Source of the DNA: Anaerobaca lacustris
GTDB lineage: Bacteria > Planctomycetota > Phycisphaerae > Sedimentisphaerales > Anaerobacaceae
Length of the DNA: 64,000 bases
Assembly: GCF_030012215.1 (NCBI RefSeq)
Contig: NZ_JASCXX010000010.1
Coordinates: 120,408 to 184,407 of the forward strand
Direction: 5' to 3'
A program made the position numbers and the translations under genes. Every line of letters begins with the position of its first letter. Positions within the stretch are counted from its first letter, which is position 1. This document shows, one piece after another, positions 8,907 through 18,103 of this stretch. The notes beneath the pieces are model-generated. The model was given only the letters and a program-made list of their open reading frames with translations. It had not been told where the DNA came from and searched no databases.

Positions 8907-10344
8907 CTGCCACCTTCCACACATCGCCGGCGCCCATGGTGACCACCAGATCACCGGCCCCGAGTTCCTTTTCCAGGCAATCGCACACGGCGTCGAAGGT
9001 GCCGACGTACTCGGCATCGGTCCCTTCGGCGCGAATTCGGCCGGCCAGAATGTCCGCATTCACCTCGCTGCGGCTGACATCCGAGTCACGGACGAAGTAG
9101 ATTTCGGGGATGATCGCTTTGTCGGCCTCGCGGAAACTGGCCGCAAACGCATCCAGAAAGAATCGCGTTCGGCTGTATTGGTGGGCCTGATAGACGCACC
9201 AGAGCCGCTTCGGGTGATATTTCTCACGTATGGCCTTGAGGCTGGCCCGAATCTCCGTCGGATGATGCGCGTAGTCGTCCAGAACCGTCACCCCATTGCA
9301 GCAGCCTTTGAGCATCAGTCGCCGGTCCACTCCGGTGAAGCGGTCGAGCACACCCAGGATCGCCTCCGGCTCGACGCCGATGTTCACGGCGACGGCCGTC
9401 ACCGCCAGGGCGTTGAGGATGTTGTGCCGTCCCGGAACGGACAGCGAGGTCGATCCGAGCCGGCGGCCGTCCTGATAGACGTCGAAACGATACGACCCTC
9501 GATGAACGCGGACGTTGCGGGGATAGACGCTGCATTTGGTGCCGAAGCCGAACGTCACGACGCGCCGCCGGCCATCCAGCCGCTCGATGACCTTGGCGAC
9601 GTTGGCGTCCTGCCCGTTGGCTACGATGAGCCCATCCGGTTTGGTGCCCCGTGCAAACCGATAGAACGCATCGACGATGTCGCCCTCGTCGCGATAGCAG
9701 TCCAGGTGATCGGCCTCGATGTTCAGGATGCACGCGATCTGGGGCCGCAGGTTCAGAAAGCTGCGATCGTATTCGCACGCCTCGGCCACGAAGAAGCCGC
9801 TGTCGCCGCTGCCGGAGGAGGCCCCCAACTGGCAGACATCGGCGCCGACCACGAAATTCGCATCCACACCCACCTGCCTGAGGCCGTAGGCCAGCCAGCC
9901 ACTCGTGGTGCTCTTGCCGTGCGTACCGCTGACGGCGATACCCTGGAAGTGGTCCATCAGCAGCCCGAGCAGTTGGGCATACTTGAACACAGGGCAACCC
10001 TGACGAATCGCCTGCTGCAATTCGGGATTGTCGTCCTGGACGGCCGCCGAGACCACCACGGCCTCCGTGTCGGGCCCGATGTTCCCGGCGCTGTGGCCGA
10101 TGCGGATGTCGGCCCCGCTGCCGACGAGGCGCGAGACGGCCGCGTTGGCTGACTGGTCCGATCCGGTGACGATCGCGTGCTTCTCGATGAGGAACTTCGC
10201 CAAGCCGCTCATCCCGACGCCGCCGGCCCCGATGAAATGAAACCGCGCACCCGCAATCTTCAATCGATTCACGGCATTGACCACCTCATAGCGATGGGCC
10301 GCCTTGACTCTCGTCGGCGAGGTCCGAACTTCGGCTCGACTCAT
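8872..10344 (-). CDS. murC: UDP-N-acetylmuramate--L-alanine ligase
   Basis: The 490-aa Mur ligase adds L-Ala to UDP-MurNAc. The Rossmann start 'HFIGAGGVGMSGLAKFL' binds the UDP sugar. The ATP loop 'GTHGKSTTSGW' and 'LNIEADHLDCY' form the central domain, and 'DDYAHHPTEI' marks the third domain. The ATG at 10344 has AAGGGA upstream; the frame continues far upstream but that part overlaps unrelated genes. It heads the murC-murB-ddl-ftsQ run. murD, murE, murF, murG and ftsW are not adjacent, so the division/cell-wall cluster is split in this genome. Confidence 0.95.
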   Translation of the reverse strand: MSRAEVRTSPTRVKAAHRYEVVNAVNRLKIAGARFHFIGAGGVGMSGLAKFLIEKHAIVTGSDQSANAAVSRLVGSGADIRIGHSAGNIGPDTEAVVVSAAVQDDNPELQQAIRQGCPVFKYAQLLGLLMDHFQGIAVSGTHGKSTTSGWLAYGLRQVGVDANFVVGADVCQLGASSGSGDSGFFVAEACEYDRSFLNLRPQIACILNIEADHLDCYRDEGDIVDAFYRFARGTKPDGLIVANGQDANVAKVIERLDGRRRVVTFGFGTKCSVYPRNVRVHRGSYRFDVYQDGRRLGSTSLSVPGRHNILNALAVTAVAVNIGVEPEAILGVLDRFTGVDRRLMLKGCCNGVTVLDDYAHHPTEIRASLKAIREKYHPKRLWCVYQAHQYSRTRFFLDAFAASFREADKAIIPEIYFVRDSDVSRSEVNADILAGRIRAEGTDAEYVGTFDAVCDCLEKELGAGDLVVTMGAGDVWKVADEYLRRLGGNR

Positions 10345-10520
10345 TGCATCCCTTCTTGTCGAATATCGTCCGTAAAGAACACGGCGGCAGTGTAGCAAAA
10401 ACCCACAGTCAAAGAAAGTCAAATCGCCATGCGATGCAGGAAAAACGAGGCAAGCCGCACAGCTTTCGACGCGAACCCGGAAGCTTCGCTGGCTCCACAG
10501 TCCCGCTGCTGCCGGCCCGC

Positions 10521-10910
10521 CTATGGCACGAAGGCGCCTTCGTAGTGGCGGATGTCGGGGGGGCCGGAGTCGCCCAGGACGATCGTGACGACGTCGAAAC
10601 GGTAGACGCGGTCCTGGATATCGTGGACTGCCAGGAAGTAGCGGGCGGCGCGGCCGATGCGACGCCTCTTGCGCGAGGTGACGACCGCCTCGGCCGGGAC
10701 GAACCGCTCGCCGGTCCGTGTCTTGACCTCGACGAATACGATGGTGCCGTCGGTATCGACCATGACCAGGTCGAGCTCCCCGGTCCGGCAGGAGAAATTG
10801 CGCGCCAGGGTCCTGAAACCTTTGCCCTTGAGAAATCGCTCGGTCCGTTTCTCGCCCCATCGGCCGAGCCGGGTCCGGTCGGTCAGCAGTTTGCGTCGAT
10901 TGAGCAACAC
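10521..10910 (-). CDS. YraN/UPF0102 family endonuclease-like protein
   Basis: The 129-aa protein carries the UPF0102 pattern: 'LGRWGEKRTERFLKGKGF', then 'RTGELDLVMVDTDGTIVFVEVKTR', a PD-(D/E)XK-like core with Asp, Glu and Lys. Homologues are putative DNA-processing nucleases and often sit next to rplS and rnhB. I set the start at the GTG at 10910, with GGGAG about 11 nt upstream, because the longer frame to 11027 would run through the rplS terminator. It follows rplS on the same strand. Confidence 0.8.
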   Translation of the reverse strand: MLLNRRKLLTDRTRLGRWGEKRTERFLKGKGFRTLARNFSCRTGELDLVMVDTDGTIVFVEVKTRTGERFVPAEAVVTSRKRRRIGRAARYFLAVHDIQDRVYRFDVVTIVLGDSGPPDIRHYEGAFVP

Positions 10911-10975
10911 GTCGGACGCTCCCGGATACTCAGATCTCGCTCCGTCCGTTTCGGAACCGGCCACCTGCCGCCAAC

Positions 10976-11003
10976 AAAAAAGGCCGCAAATCATTGCGGC
11001 CTT
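10976..11003 (-). terminator. intrinsic terminator after rplS
   Basis: A 10-bp perfect stem (AAGGCCGCAA / TTGCGGCCTT) has a 4-nt loop and is followed on the minus strand by a run of T. It lies 49 bp past the rplS stop. It separates rplS from the yraN-like gene and argues for the shorter yraN start. Confidence 0.85.
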
Positions 11004-11051
11004 CCGTTGCCTGTCGTTGAACCGCAAGCCCGCACGGCGGGCCCCCGGCGG

Positions 11052-11420
11052 CTATTTCGCGACGGTGTGCTTGCTGTGGCGCTGGGCCAGCTTGACGGCC
11101 TTGCCCGTTCGGCCTCGCAGGTAGTACAGCTTGGCCCGGCGGGCCTTGCCGCTGCGGATCGCGCGGATATCCAGCACGTTGGGCGAATGCAGCGGAAACT
11201 TCCGCTCGACGCCCTCGTTGTTCACGATCCGCCGGACCGTGAAGCTCTCGTTGATGCCCCGTCCCTCGCGGGCGATGACCGTGCCGGTGAAGATCTGGGT
11301 GCGAACCTTGTCGCCCTCTTTGATCCGACAGTGCACGTCCACCGTATCGCCGATCTCAAAGTGTGGAAGGGCATTCTTGAGGTTCTTGCTCTCAACATGA
11401 TCGAGTATTTCTGTCTTCAC
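11052..11420 (-). CDS. rplS: 50S ribosomal protein L19
   Basis: This 122-aa protein is of typical length. It has the L19 core 'FEIGDTVDVHCRIKEGDK', 'GTVIAREGRGINESFTVRRI' and 'GVERKFPLHSPNV', and the basic 'GKARRAKLYYLRGRTGKA' tail. L19 sits at the subunit interface of the ribosome. The start is GTG at 11420 with AAGGAG about 9 nt upstream. A clear terminator follows the gene. The usual rpsP-rimM-trmD neighbours are absent. Confidence 0.97.
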   Translation of the reverse strand: MKTEILDHVESKNLKNALPHFEIGDTVDVHCRIKEGDKVRTQIFTGTVIAREGRGINESFTVRRIVNNEGVERKFPLHSPNVLDIRAIRSGKARRAKLYYLRGRTGKAVKLAQRHSKHTVAK

Positions 11421-11557
11421 CGAACAGTCTCCTTGAGAAGATCGTTTACCGGCCCTGCGTGAAAACCCGTACTATATCGACCCGGCTCGGTCAAGGCAAG
11501 CATTTTTTCGCCATTGTCTCGCAGATATTGGAGCGAGCCGCCGCCCTATTACGGCTT

Positions 11558-11578
11558 GGGGCCGCCCCCGGCGGCCCC
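11558..11578. other. GC-rich hairpin between gdhA and rplS
   Basis: A perfect 9-bp inverted repeat (GGGGCCGCC ... GGCGGCCCC) with a 3-nt loop lies about 45 bp past the gdhA stop on the minus strand. No T-run follows, so it could be a weak or factor-assisted terminator or an RNA-stabilising stem. Confidence 0.4.
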
Positions 11579-11623
11579 GAACCCTCGAACTCAATGTTTT
11601 CAGCGGCCCAAGCCCCCAACGGC

Positions 11624-13009
11624 TCAGACGTAGCCCTGCTGAAGCATGGCGTCGGCAATCTTGACAAACGCCGCAATGTTCGCCCCACGCACGTAGTCCA
11701 CCACGCCGTCGGCATTGGCGCCGTAGGTGACGCAGTTCTCGTGGATGGAACACATGATCCCGCGGAGCTGCTCGTCCACCGCCTCCCGCGACCGCTTCAT
11801 GCAGCCGGCGTTCTGGTTCATTTCCAGGCCGGAAACCGCCACGCCGCCGGCGTTGGCCGCCTTGCCGGGCCCGTAGAGGATGCCGGCTTCCTGGAACACA
11901 TCCACCGCCCTCGGCGTCGACGGCATATTGGCCCCTTCGCTGACACAGAAGCAGCCGTTGGCCACAAGTTGCCTGGCGTCGTCTTCCTCCACCTCGTTCT
12001 GGGTGGCGCTGGGGAACGCCAGATCGCAGGGGACCGACCAGGGCCGTTTGCCCGGCAGGTATTCGGCCTTGCGGAACTTCTCGACGTACTCCTGGATGCG
12101 GCCTCGTCGGACGTTCTTCAGTTCCATGACCCATGCCAGCTTCTCGTCGTCGATCCCGTCGGGGTCCACGATCGTGCCGTTGGAATCGGACAGCGTCAGG
12201 GCCTTGGCGCCCAGGGCGTTGAGCTTCTGGATGGTGTATTGGGCGACGTTGCCGGACCCGGAGACGGTGGCCGTCTTGCCGGCGATCCCTTCTTTGCGTG
12301 TCGCCAGCATCTCTTCGGCGAAGTAGACCGCCCCATACCCGGTCGCCTCCGGTCGGAGGTTCGATCCGCCCCAGTTGAGGCTCTTGCCCGTCAGCGACCC
12401 ATGGAAGCAGCCCGTCAGCTTGCGGTACTGGCCGAACAGATACCCGATTTCGCGGCCTCCGACGCCAATGTCGCCGGCGGGAACGTCGATATCCGGGCCG
12501 ATGTAGCGGAACAGCGCCGTCATGAAGGCCTGGCAGAAACGCATGATCTCCCCGTCGGACCGGCCCTTGGGGTCGAAGTCCGAGCCGCCCTTGGCGCCGC
12601 CGAGCAGCAGGGTCGTCAGGCTGTTCTTGAAGATCTGCTCGAAGGCCAGGAATTTCAGCACACCCAGGTTCACGGACGGATGAAAACGCAGTCCTCCCTT
12701 GTAGGGGCCGACGAGATTGTTCATGCGGACGCGGTAGCCCCGGTTGACGTGGACCTGGCCGTTGTCGTCGGCCCAGACCACGCGGAACATGATCACCATA
12801 TCGGGGACCGCCAGCCGTTCCAGGACGCGCGCCTCACGGTAGGCGGGATTGGCCTGGACCACGGGCATCACGGATTCGGCGACTTCATGCACGGCCTGAT
12901 GGAATTCGACCTCCCCCGGCGACTGGCCCACGACGCCCGCCATAAACTCTTCGACCGCCGGTTGCACTGCTGATTTGTTCGGAACCTGCTGTGGAACTGA
13001 GATTGCCAT
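11624..13009 (-). CDS. gdhA: NADP-type glutamate dehydrogenase
   Basis: The 461-aa hexameric-type enzyme interconverts glutamate with 2-oxoglutarate and ammonium, and in bacteria of this type usually assimilates ammonium. Conserved 'NRGYRVRMNNLVGPYKGGLRFHPSVN' holds substrate-binding lysines. 'LLGGAKGGSDFDPKG' holds the catalytic lysine, and 'GDIGVGGREIGYLFGQYRKL' and 'ATVSGSGNVAQYTIQKL' form the nucleotide-binding fold. It is about 10 residues longer than the common 450-aa enzyme, at the N-terminus. It appears monocistronic. Confidence 0.96.
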   Translation of the reverse strand: MAISVPQQVPNKSAVQPAVEEFMAGVVGQSPGEVEFHQAVHEVAESVMPVVQANPAYREARVLERLAVPDMVIMFRVVWADDNGQVHVNRGYRVRMNNLVGPYKGGLRFHPSVNLGVLKFLAFEQIFKNSLTTLLLGGAKGGSDFDPKGRSDGEIMRFCQAFMTALFRYIGPDIDVPAGDIGVGGREIGYLFGQYRKLTGCFHGSLTGKSLNWGGSNLRPEATGYGAVYFAEEMLATRKEGIAGKTATVSGSGNVAQYTIQKLNALGAKALTLSDSNGTIVDPDGIDDEKLAWVMELKNVRRGRIQEYVEKFRKAEYLPGKRPWSVPCDLAFPSATQNEVEEDDARQLVANGCFCVSEGANMPSTPRAVDVFQEAGILYGPGKAANAGGVAVSGLEMNQNAGCMKRSREAVDEQLRGIMCSIHENCVTYGANADGVVDYVRGANIAAFVKIADAMLQQGYV

Positions 13010-13123
13010 GGTTTCTCCTCGTTCACTATCGACTCAGGGGCCGCGGCCTTCACATGGCGGGGCGCCAGCCTGCGTCGTCGTTCTTGGCCAATTCCTGTTC
13101 TTCCCTACGTTCTTGCTCGTCGA

Positions 13124-13441
13124 TCAGCGCTGCTTCGTGCAGATCCGCTGAACCGAGTCCAGGTAGTGCTTGAGCAGCCAAAGCTTCTCGAGAAACTCGG
13201 GCCAGCCGCAGGACGGAACGAAGCCGTCCTTCGTCCGCTCGGCGGCCCTTACGCCGGAGGCCGTCAGAGGTTTGACCTGGGCCCAGATATCCGTCCAAAC
13301 GTGATTGGCGTCCTGCGTAACCGACGCGGCGACCTTCAGCAGGTGCTCCAGCTCGGTCAGCGGGGTGAAGGGCACGCCTTCCGGCCGCGTATCGACCGAC
13401 CTCGCCGGCCGAGGTTCTCCCTCCTTCCGCTGAGGCCTCAT
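13124..13441 (-). CDS. small hypothetical protein
   Basis: A 105-aa frame starts at the ATG at 13441 (MRPQRKEGE), with GGGAGAG 8-9 nt upstream. After a charged, proline-rich N-terminus it contains a helical region 'LTELEHLLKVAASVTQDANHVWTDIWAQV' and a Trp/Leu-rich C-terminus (CGWPEFLEKLWLLKHYLDSV). I do not recognise a family. The good ribosome site and the open frame in otherwise gene-free DNA favour a real gene. It lies upstream of gdhA on the same strand, with 114 bp between them. Confidence 0.5.
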   Translation of the reverse strand: MRPQRKEGEPRPARSVDTRPEGVPFTPLTELEHLLKVAASVTQDANHVWTDIWAQVKPLTASGVRAAERTKDGFVPSCGWPEFLEKLWLLKHYLDSVQRICTKQR

Positions 13442-13817
13442 GGGCGCTCTCCCACTCACATCACGTCAATGACAGGCCCGGCTTCGCGCGTGCGAACCGG
13501 TACGAACCTGCTTTCGGCAGAGTGTAGCAGGCCAACCCCTCTCGCATCGAGTGCATATAATGTTCACAAATTACCCATAATCTATACAGCCTCCTATACA
13601 TATATATCGCCCATATCATACACAAACGAATAGGCACTACATGGATTCACCCCAAATAGATCGACTGGCATCTACAACGCAACCCCTTTTTTTATAATGC
13701 CTTACACCCCATCGGCCCAACAAGGAACACTGGGTTGACAAAGGCAACCTGCTTGGCGATGATATGCATGGAAGTAAACGGAGTTGAATTCAATGGGTAT
13801 TTAATAGGCACTGAGAA
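13442..13817. other. AT-rich intergenic region between divergent genes
   Basis: This 376-bp stretch contains no gene. From about 13550 it is strikingly AT-rich for this genome, with repeated TATA-like steps (catatataatg-type, tatacatatatat, tttaataggc). It separates the minus-strand hypothetical gene from the plus-strand LuxR-type regulator and probably holds promoters for both. I could not fix an unambiguous -35/-10 pair. Confidence 0.55.
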
Positions 13818-14828
13818 ATGGCAAAACAACCCACCGAGGCCGAACTGAAGGCGCAGGTCAAGGCGTTGCGGCAGCGCGTCGCACAGTTGGAGAGGTCGGC
13901 CGCGTGTGGCGGCGCACAGTCCGAACTGGAACTGGCGCTGCGCGAGCGAGTCAAGGAACTGGACTGTCTCTATACCATCGCCACGCTGCGGGAGACCCAC
14001 CTCTATTCGGCCGACCAGTTCCTCCACGGCGTCACCGAGTGTCTGCCTCGCAGTTGGCAGTTTCCCGAGCACGCCTGCGCCCGGATCATTCATGACGGCA
14101 AACACTACGTCACCCAGAGATTCGAGCAAACCAAGTGGCGGATGGCCTCCGACGTCTTCGTCGACGGCCGGGTGGCCGGTGTCGTGGAGGTCTTCTATCG
14201 CGAAGTCGTTCCTACCGGCGCCGACGGGCCCTTCTTGAAAGAGGAATACGCCCTGATCGGCGCGGTGGCCGAGCGGGTCGGGAGCATGCTGACGCATATG
14301 AAGACCCAGGCCGACCTGCGCGCCGCCCACAAGGCCATTCAAACGGAGCACCAGGCCCTCCAGGAGGCCAACATCGCCCTGCGCGCCGTTCTGAGCCGGC
14401 TGGAAGAGGACAAACGGGAGATCCGGACCTCCATCCTGAGCAACATTCAAAAGATCATCATGCCCATCGTCTTTGAGTTGGAGCTGGAGGTCACGGGTCG
14501 CCAGCGCTCCTACGTAACCCTGTTGCGGCAGAACCTGCACGAGATCGCCTCGCCGTTCCTGACGCAGATCTGTCGCAGCCACATGCAGTTGACGCCCGTC
14601 GAGATCGCCATCAGTACGATGGTCCGCAACGGCCTCTCGACCAAGGAGATCGCCCATCTGCGGTGCATCTCTCCGGCCACGGTTCGGCGGCATCGCGAGA
14701 ACATCCGCCGCAAGCTCAACCTGCAGAACCACAAAATCAACCTGGCAACCTATCTCCAGGCGTCCTTTTCCGATGAGGCCGGCGTCGAGACCGGCATCGG
14801 TTCCCATCTGCTGCCGGCGGAAATGTGA
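13818..14828 (+). CDS. LuxR-type HTH transcriptional regulator with coiled-coil and sensor-like domain
   Basis: The protein is 336 aa. An N-terminal coiled coil (about 5-48) is followed by a region around 50-160 that looks like a GAF-type sensor module. A helical linker spans 165-250, and a LuxR-family HTH spans 256-317 ('LTPVEIAISTMVRNGLSTKEIA', 'ISPATVRRHRENIRRKLNL'). The linker-HTH half matches a group of PAS/GAF-linked regulators common in Deltaproteobacteria and Planctomycetes. No receiver domain is present, so input is probably a small ligand or protein contact. The target is unknown; the nearest genes are a PurF paralogue and a GH51 enzyme. Confidence 0.8.
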   Translation: MAKQPTEAELKAQVKALRQRVAQLERSAACGGAQSELELALRERVKELDCLYTIATLRETHLYSADQFLHGVTECLPRSWQFPEHACARIIHDGKHYVTQRFEQTKWRMASDVFVDGRVAGVVEVFYREVVPTGADGPFLKEEYALIGAVAERVGSMLTHMKTQADLRAAHKAIQTEHQALQEANIALRAVLSRLEEDKREIRTSILSNIQKIIMPIVFELELEVTGRQRSYVTLLRQNLHEIASPFLTQICRSHMQLTPVEIAISTMVRNGLSTKEIAHLRCISPATVRRHRENIRRKLNLQNHKINLATYLQASFSDEAGVETGIGSHLLPAEM

Positions 14829-14989
14829 CGAAGCAGCCGTCGCTGTGACGGGACGGGCTGGAAACTTGGCAATGACCGTTTGAATTCGGCCCGAGATTCT
14901 GGTACCCTGGAATCGGAGAGCATGGGGGACCGGGGTCGGGTTGGCGTGATCGAGCGTCTCGGTGGTTCGGAACACATAGGAGATTGCGA

Positions 14990-16489
14990 ATGAGCGGTCT
15001 TTTTGGCGTCGTCTCAGAGAAAAACTGTTCCGAAACTCTCTTCTACGGCACCGACTACCACTCCCACCTGGGCACGGAGTTCGGGGGCATGGCCGTTCTG
15101 GGCAGCGAGTTCACCCGGCGCATCCACGACCTGAGCCAGAGCCAGTTCAAATCGAAGTTCTTCGACGACTGCCTCCAGATGACCGGCAAGAAAGGCATCG
15201 GTGTCATCAGCGCCTCGGAGGAGCAGCCCATCTATCTGAATTCGCGCTTCGGACCGTTCTGTCTGGCCACAGCCGGGATGGTGGAGAACGCCGAGGAATT
15301 GGCCGCCCAACTCCTGCGCAAGGGCATCTCGTTTTCGGAGGTCGGCCGCAAAGGAGTCAACACCACCGAACTGATCGGCAAGCTCATCAATCAGGGAACC
15401 GACCTGGTCGACGGCATCGAGAAGATGTTCAACCGGATCGAAGGGTCGTGCTCCCTGCTGCTTCTGAGCCGCGCCGGCATCTACGTCGCCAGAGACCGCT
15501 TCGGCTACACCCCATTCGTGGTGGGTCGCGGTCCGGGCTCCTGGGCGGTGACCAGTGAATCGAGCGCGTTTCCCAATCTCGGGTTCGAAACGGTCAAGTA
15601 CGTCGAGCCGGGCGAGATCCTCCTGATCAGCGAGGATGGGGTCGTCCAGCGCAAGATCGGCAGGAAGCATCCGTCCCAGACGTGCGCCTTTCTATGGATG
15701 TATACGGGCTTTCCGGCCTCCAACTACGACGGGATCAACGTGGAGATCGTCCGCGAACGCAGCGGGCGCCTTCTGGCCAGGCGGGACGGCGACATCGACG
15801 TCGACATGGTCTGCGGCGTCCCCGACTCAGGGCTCGCCCACGGGCTGGGCTACGCGATGGAGTCGGGCAAGCCGTTCCGGCGTCCCCTGGTCAAGTACAC
15901 ACCGGGATACGGACGCAGCTACACGCCCCCTTCGCAGAAGACGCGTGACCTGATCGCCAAGATGAAGCTGATCCCGATCCAGGAGGTGATCGAGGGCCAA
16001 AGCATCGTGCTCTGCGAAGACTCGATCGTCCGGGGGACGCAACTGAAGAACCACGCAATCCAGAAGCTCTGGGCCTGCGGCGCCCGGGAGGTGCACATCC
16101 GTGCGGCGTGTCCGCCCCTGATGTTCCCCTGCCGCTTCAACCTCTCGACCCGCTCGATCGACGAGTTGGCCGCTCGCAAGGCCATCCGCCGGATCGAAGG
16201 TCACGACATCGTGGACGTCTCGCCGTACATCGACCCGACCAGCGCCAAGTATGAACAGATGGTCGAGGTGATCCGCCAGGACCTGGGGGTGACCACGCTG
16301 CGCTACCAGACCGTGGACGATATGGTCGAGGCCATCGGCAAGCCGAGGCACCAACTCTGCCTCTACTGCTGGACCGGCCAGTGTCCCAGGTCCGCTTGCC
16401 GACGGACGGCGATCGACATCGTCGAGACGAAGAAGCGCTCGGCCAGAAGCGGGGCCGTCGACGATCCGCTCCAACAGCAACTCTGGTAG
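14990..16489 (+). CDS. amidophosphoribosyltransferase paralogue lacking the glutaminase nucleophile
   Basis: The 499-aa protein has the full PurF layout: N-terminal Ntn-type glutaminase fold, then a phosphoribosyltransferase domain. The PRPP motif 'IVLCEDSIVRGTQLKN' (339-354) and 'VPDSGLAHGLGYAMESG' (277-293) look intact. The residue after the initiator Met, which must be Cys in PurF (MCGI-type), is Ser here (MSGLFG). The usual RYST and HNG glutamine-pocket motifs are also missing; 'ATAG' stands near residue 93. The start is secure, with AGGAG 7 nt before the ATG. It may use free ammonia, or make a different ribosyl product. The C-terminus has a Cys cluster (LCLYCWTGQC) as in Fe-S PurF enzymes. 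Confidence 0.85.
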   Translation: MSGLFGVVSEKNCSETLFYGTDYHSHLGTEFGGMAVLGSEFTRRIHDLSQSQFKSKFFDDCLQMTGKKGIGVISASEEQPIYLNSRFGPFCLATAGMVENAEELAAQLLRKGISFSEVGRKGVNTTELIGKLINQGTDLVDGIEKMFNRIEGSCSLLLLSRAGIYVARDRFGYTPFVVGRGPGSWAVTSESSAFPNLGFETVKYVEPGEILLISEDGVVQRKIGRKHPSQTCAFLWMYTGFPASNYDGINVEIVRERSGRLLARRDGDIDVDMVCGVPDSGLAHGLGYAMESGKPFRRPLVKYTPGYGRSYTPPSQKTRDLIAKMKLIPIQEVIEGQSIVLCEDSIVRGTQLKNHAIQKLWACGAREVHIRAACPPLMFPCRFNLSTRSIDELAARKAIRRIEGHDIVDVSPYIDPTSAKYEQMVEVIRQDLGVTTLRYQTVDDMVEAIGKPRHQLCLYCWTGQCPRSACRRTAIDIVETKKRSARSGAVDDPLQQQLW

Positions 16490-16551
16490 AACACCCATTG
16501 ATTCGCCCCGCGACGTCGCCGGCGAATTTGCAGCAACTGCGGAGATGACAC

Positions 16552-18087
16552 ATGAGACCGATTCAGAGCACGAGACGCCAGTTCCTCCAGGCCGTCGGTG
16601 CGACCGCCGCCGCCTTGAACCTTCCATCAGTCCATGCCGACGGCGCACCGGATGCCATCGTCATCGACCCGAAGCCGCGCTTCGCGCTGTCGCCGTATCT
16701 GTACATGCAGTTCATGGAGCCGCTGGGGACGACCGACGGCTCGGTGGCCGCCGCGTGGGATTTCGGCCGTGACTGCTGGCGGGAGGACGTGATCGACGTG
16801 ACGCGTCGGCTGGCGCCTTCCATGATGCGCTGGGGCGGCTGCTTCAGCTCCTACTACCGCTGGAAGGAGGCGGTGGGCCCGCGCGACAAGCGAATCCCGA
16901 TGCTCAATATGTGCTGGGGCGGCCTCGACACGAACCAGATCGGCACGGTCGAGTTCGTGGACTTCTGCCGGCAGGTGGAAGCCGAGCCGTTGATGTGCGT
17001 GAATTTCGAATCGGACGGCCGTGCGTACTGGCAGAAGGACCCCAAGGGCGGCAGCCGTATGGCCGGGCCGGAGGAGGCCGCTGCGTGGGTCCGCTACTGC
17101 AACGACCCCGACGACCGGCTGCGACGCTCGCACGGCACCGTCAGGCCGTGCCCCATCCGCATGTGGCAGATCGGCAACGAGACCTCGTACGACCGCAACG
17201 GTTACGACTGCGAGACAGCGGCCAAGCGAACCATTGCCTTCGCCAAGGCGATGCGACAGGCCGACCCGAACCTGACGCTGATCGGCTGGGGCGACAGCGG
17301 CTGGGCCAAACGGATGCTCGACATCGCCGGCGAACACCTTCAGTACATCGCCTTTCACCACATGTTCAATCCCGATCAGGGCCAGGCCGATTCCCCGCTG
17401 CGCGACACGGAATACCGCAAAGACCCGGCCCGGACGTGGGAACACCTGATGAACGCCTGCAAGACGCACGAGGCGAGGATTCGATGGATGCGCGAGCAGG
17501 TGGGCGACGACCCGACGCCGCTGGCGCTGACGGAATGTCACTTCGCCCTGCCGGGCCGCAACCGGTGTGAGGTCCTTTCGAGCTGGGCCGCCGGCGTCTC
17601 GAACGCCCGCCTTCTGAACGTCCACGAGCGTCACGGCGACCGTCTCAAGATCGCCACGCTGGCCGACTTCTGCGGAACCCGCTGGCAGGTCAACGCGATC
17701 ATGATCCCCGTGCCCGGCGGCCAGTCGTTCATGATGCCCGTGGCGCGGGTGATGAGCCTGTACCGTCACCACAGCGGCGACGAGGCGGTCGATGTCACGC
17801 GGACGCCGGACGGGCTCGACATCACCGCCAGCCGACGAGCCGACAAGCTGTTCCTGCACGTGGTCAACACGAACCGCCGCCGGTCGGTAGCCACGCAGAT
17901 CGCGATTGCCGGAATGCAGATCGCCTCGGGACGGGTCTTCGAGCTGACCGGCGATCCCGAGCACGAGATCATCCGGGCCGAACCCAATGGCGTGGTCCTC
18001 TCGGAGAAGGCGCTGCCGCAGGACGGACGCTGGAGCTTTCCGGCCGCTTCCGTCTCGGCGGTGGAGCTGGACGTTCGGACCGCGTGA
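16552..18087 (+). CDS. exported GH51-like alpha-L-arabinofuranosidase
   Basis: This 511-aa protein is exported by Tat (STRRQFLQAVGATAAALNL). The TIM-barrel part shows GH51 hallmarks: 'APSMMRWGGCFSSYYRWKEAVGPRDKR', 'NMCWGGLDTNQIGTVEFVDFCRQVEAEPL', the acid/base glutamate in 'MWQIGNETSYD' and a likely nucleophile in 'ALTECHF'. A beta-domain follows. The family removes arabinose from hemicellulose and pectin side chains. It is divergent, so the exact sugar is uncertain. An exported hydrolase lies 16 bp downstream, presumably in the same transcript. Confidence 0.8.
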   Translation: MRPIQSTRRQFLQAVGATAAALNLPSVHADGAPDAIVIDPKPRFALSPYLYMQFMEPLGTTDGSVAAAWDFGRDCWREDVIDVTRRLAPSMMRWGGCFSSYYRWKEAVGPRDKRIPMLNMCWGGLDTNQIGTVEFVDFCRQVEAEPLMCVNFESDGRAYWQKDPKGGSRMAGPEEAAAWVRYCNDPDDRLRRSHGTVRPCPIRMWQIGNETSYDRNGYDCETAAKRTIAFAKAMRQADPNLTLIGWGDSGWAKRMLDIAGEHLQYIAFHHMFNPDQGQADSPLRDTEYRKDPARTWEHLMNACKTHEARIRWMREQVGDDPTPLALTECHFALPGRNRCEVLSSWAAGVSNARLLNVHERHGDRLKIATLADFCGTRWQVNAIMIPVPGGQSFMMPVARVMSLYRHHSGDEAVDVTRTPDGLDITASRRADKLFLHVVNTNRRRSVATQIAIAGMQIASGRVFELTGDPEHEIIRAEPNGVVLSEKALPQDGRWSFPAASVSAVELDVRTA

Positions 18088-18103
18088 CAGGAGAGCCTCA
18101 TCG

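Noticed and set aside
10345..10860. N-terminal extension of murC
   Set aside because: It overlaps the yraN-like gene and gives Arg-rich shadow sequence; the SD and homologues support 10344.
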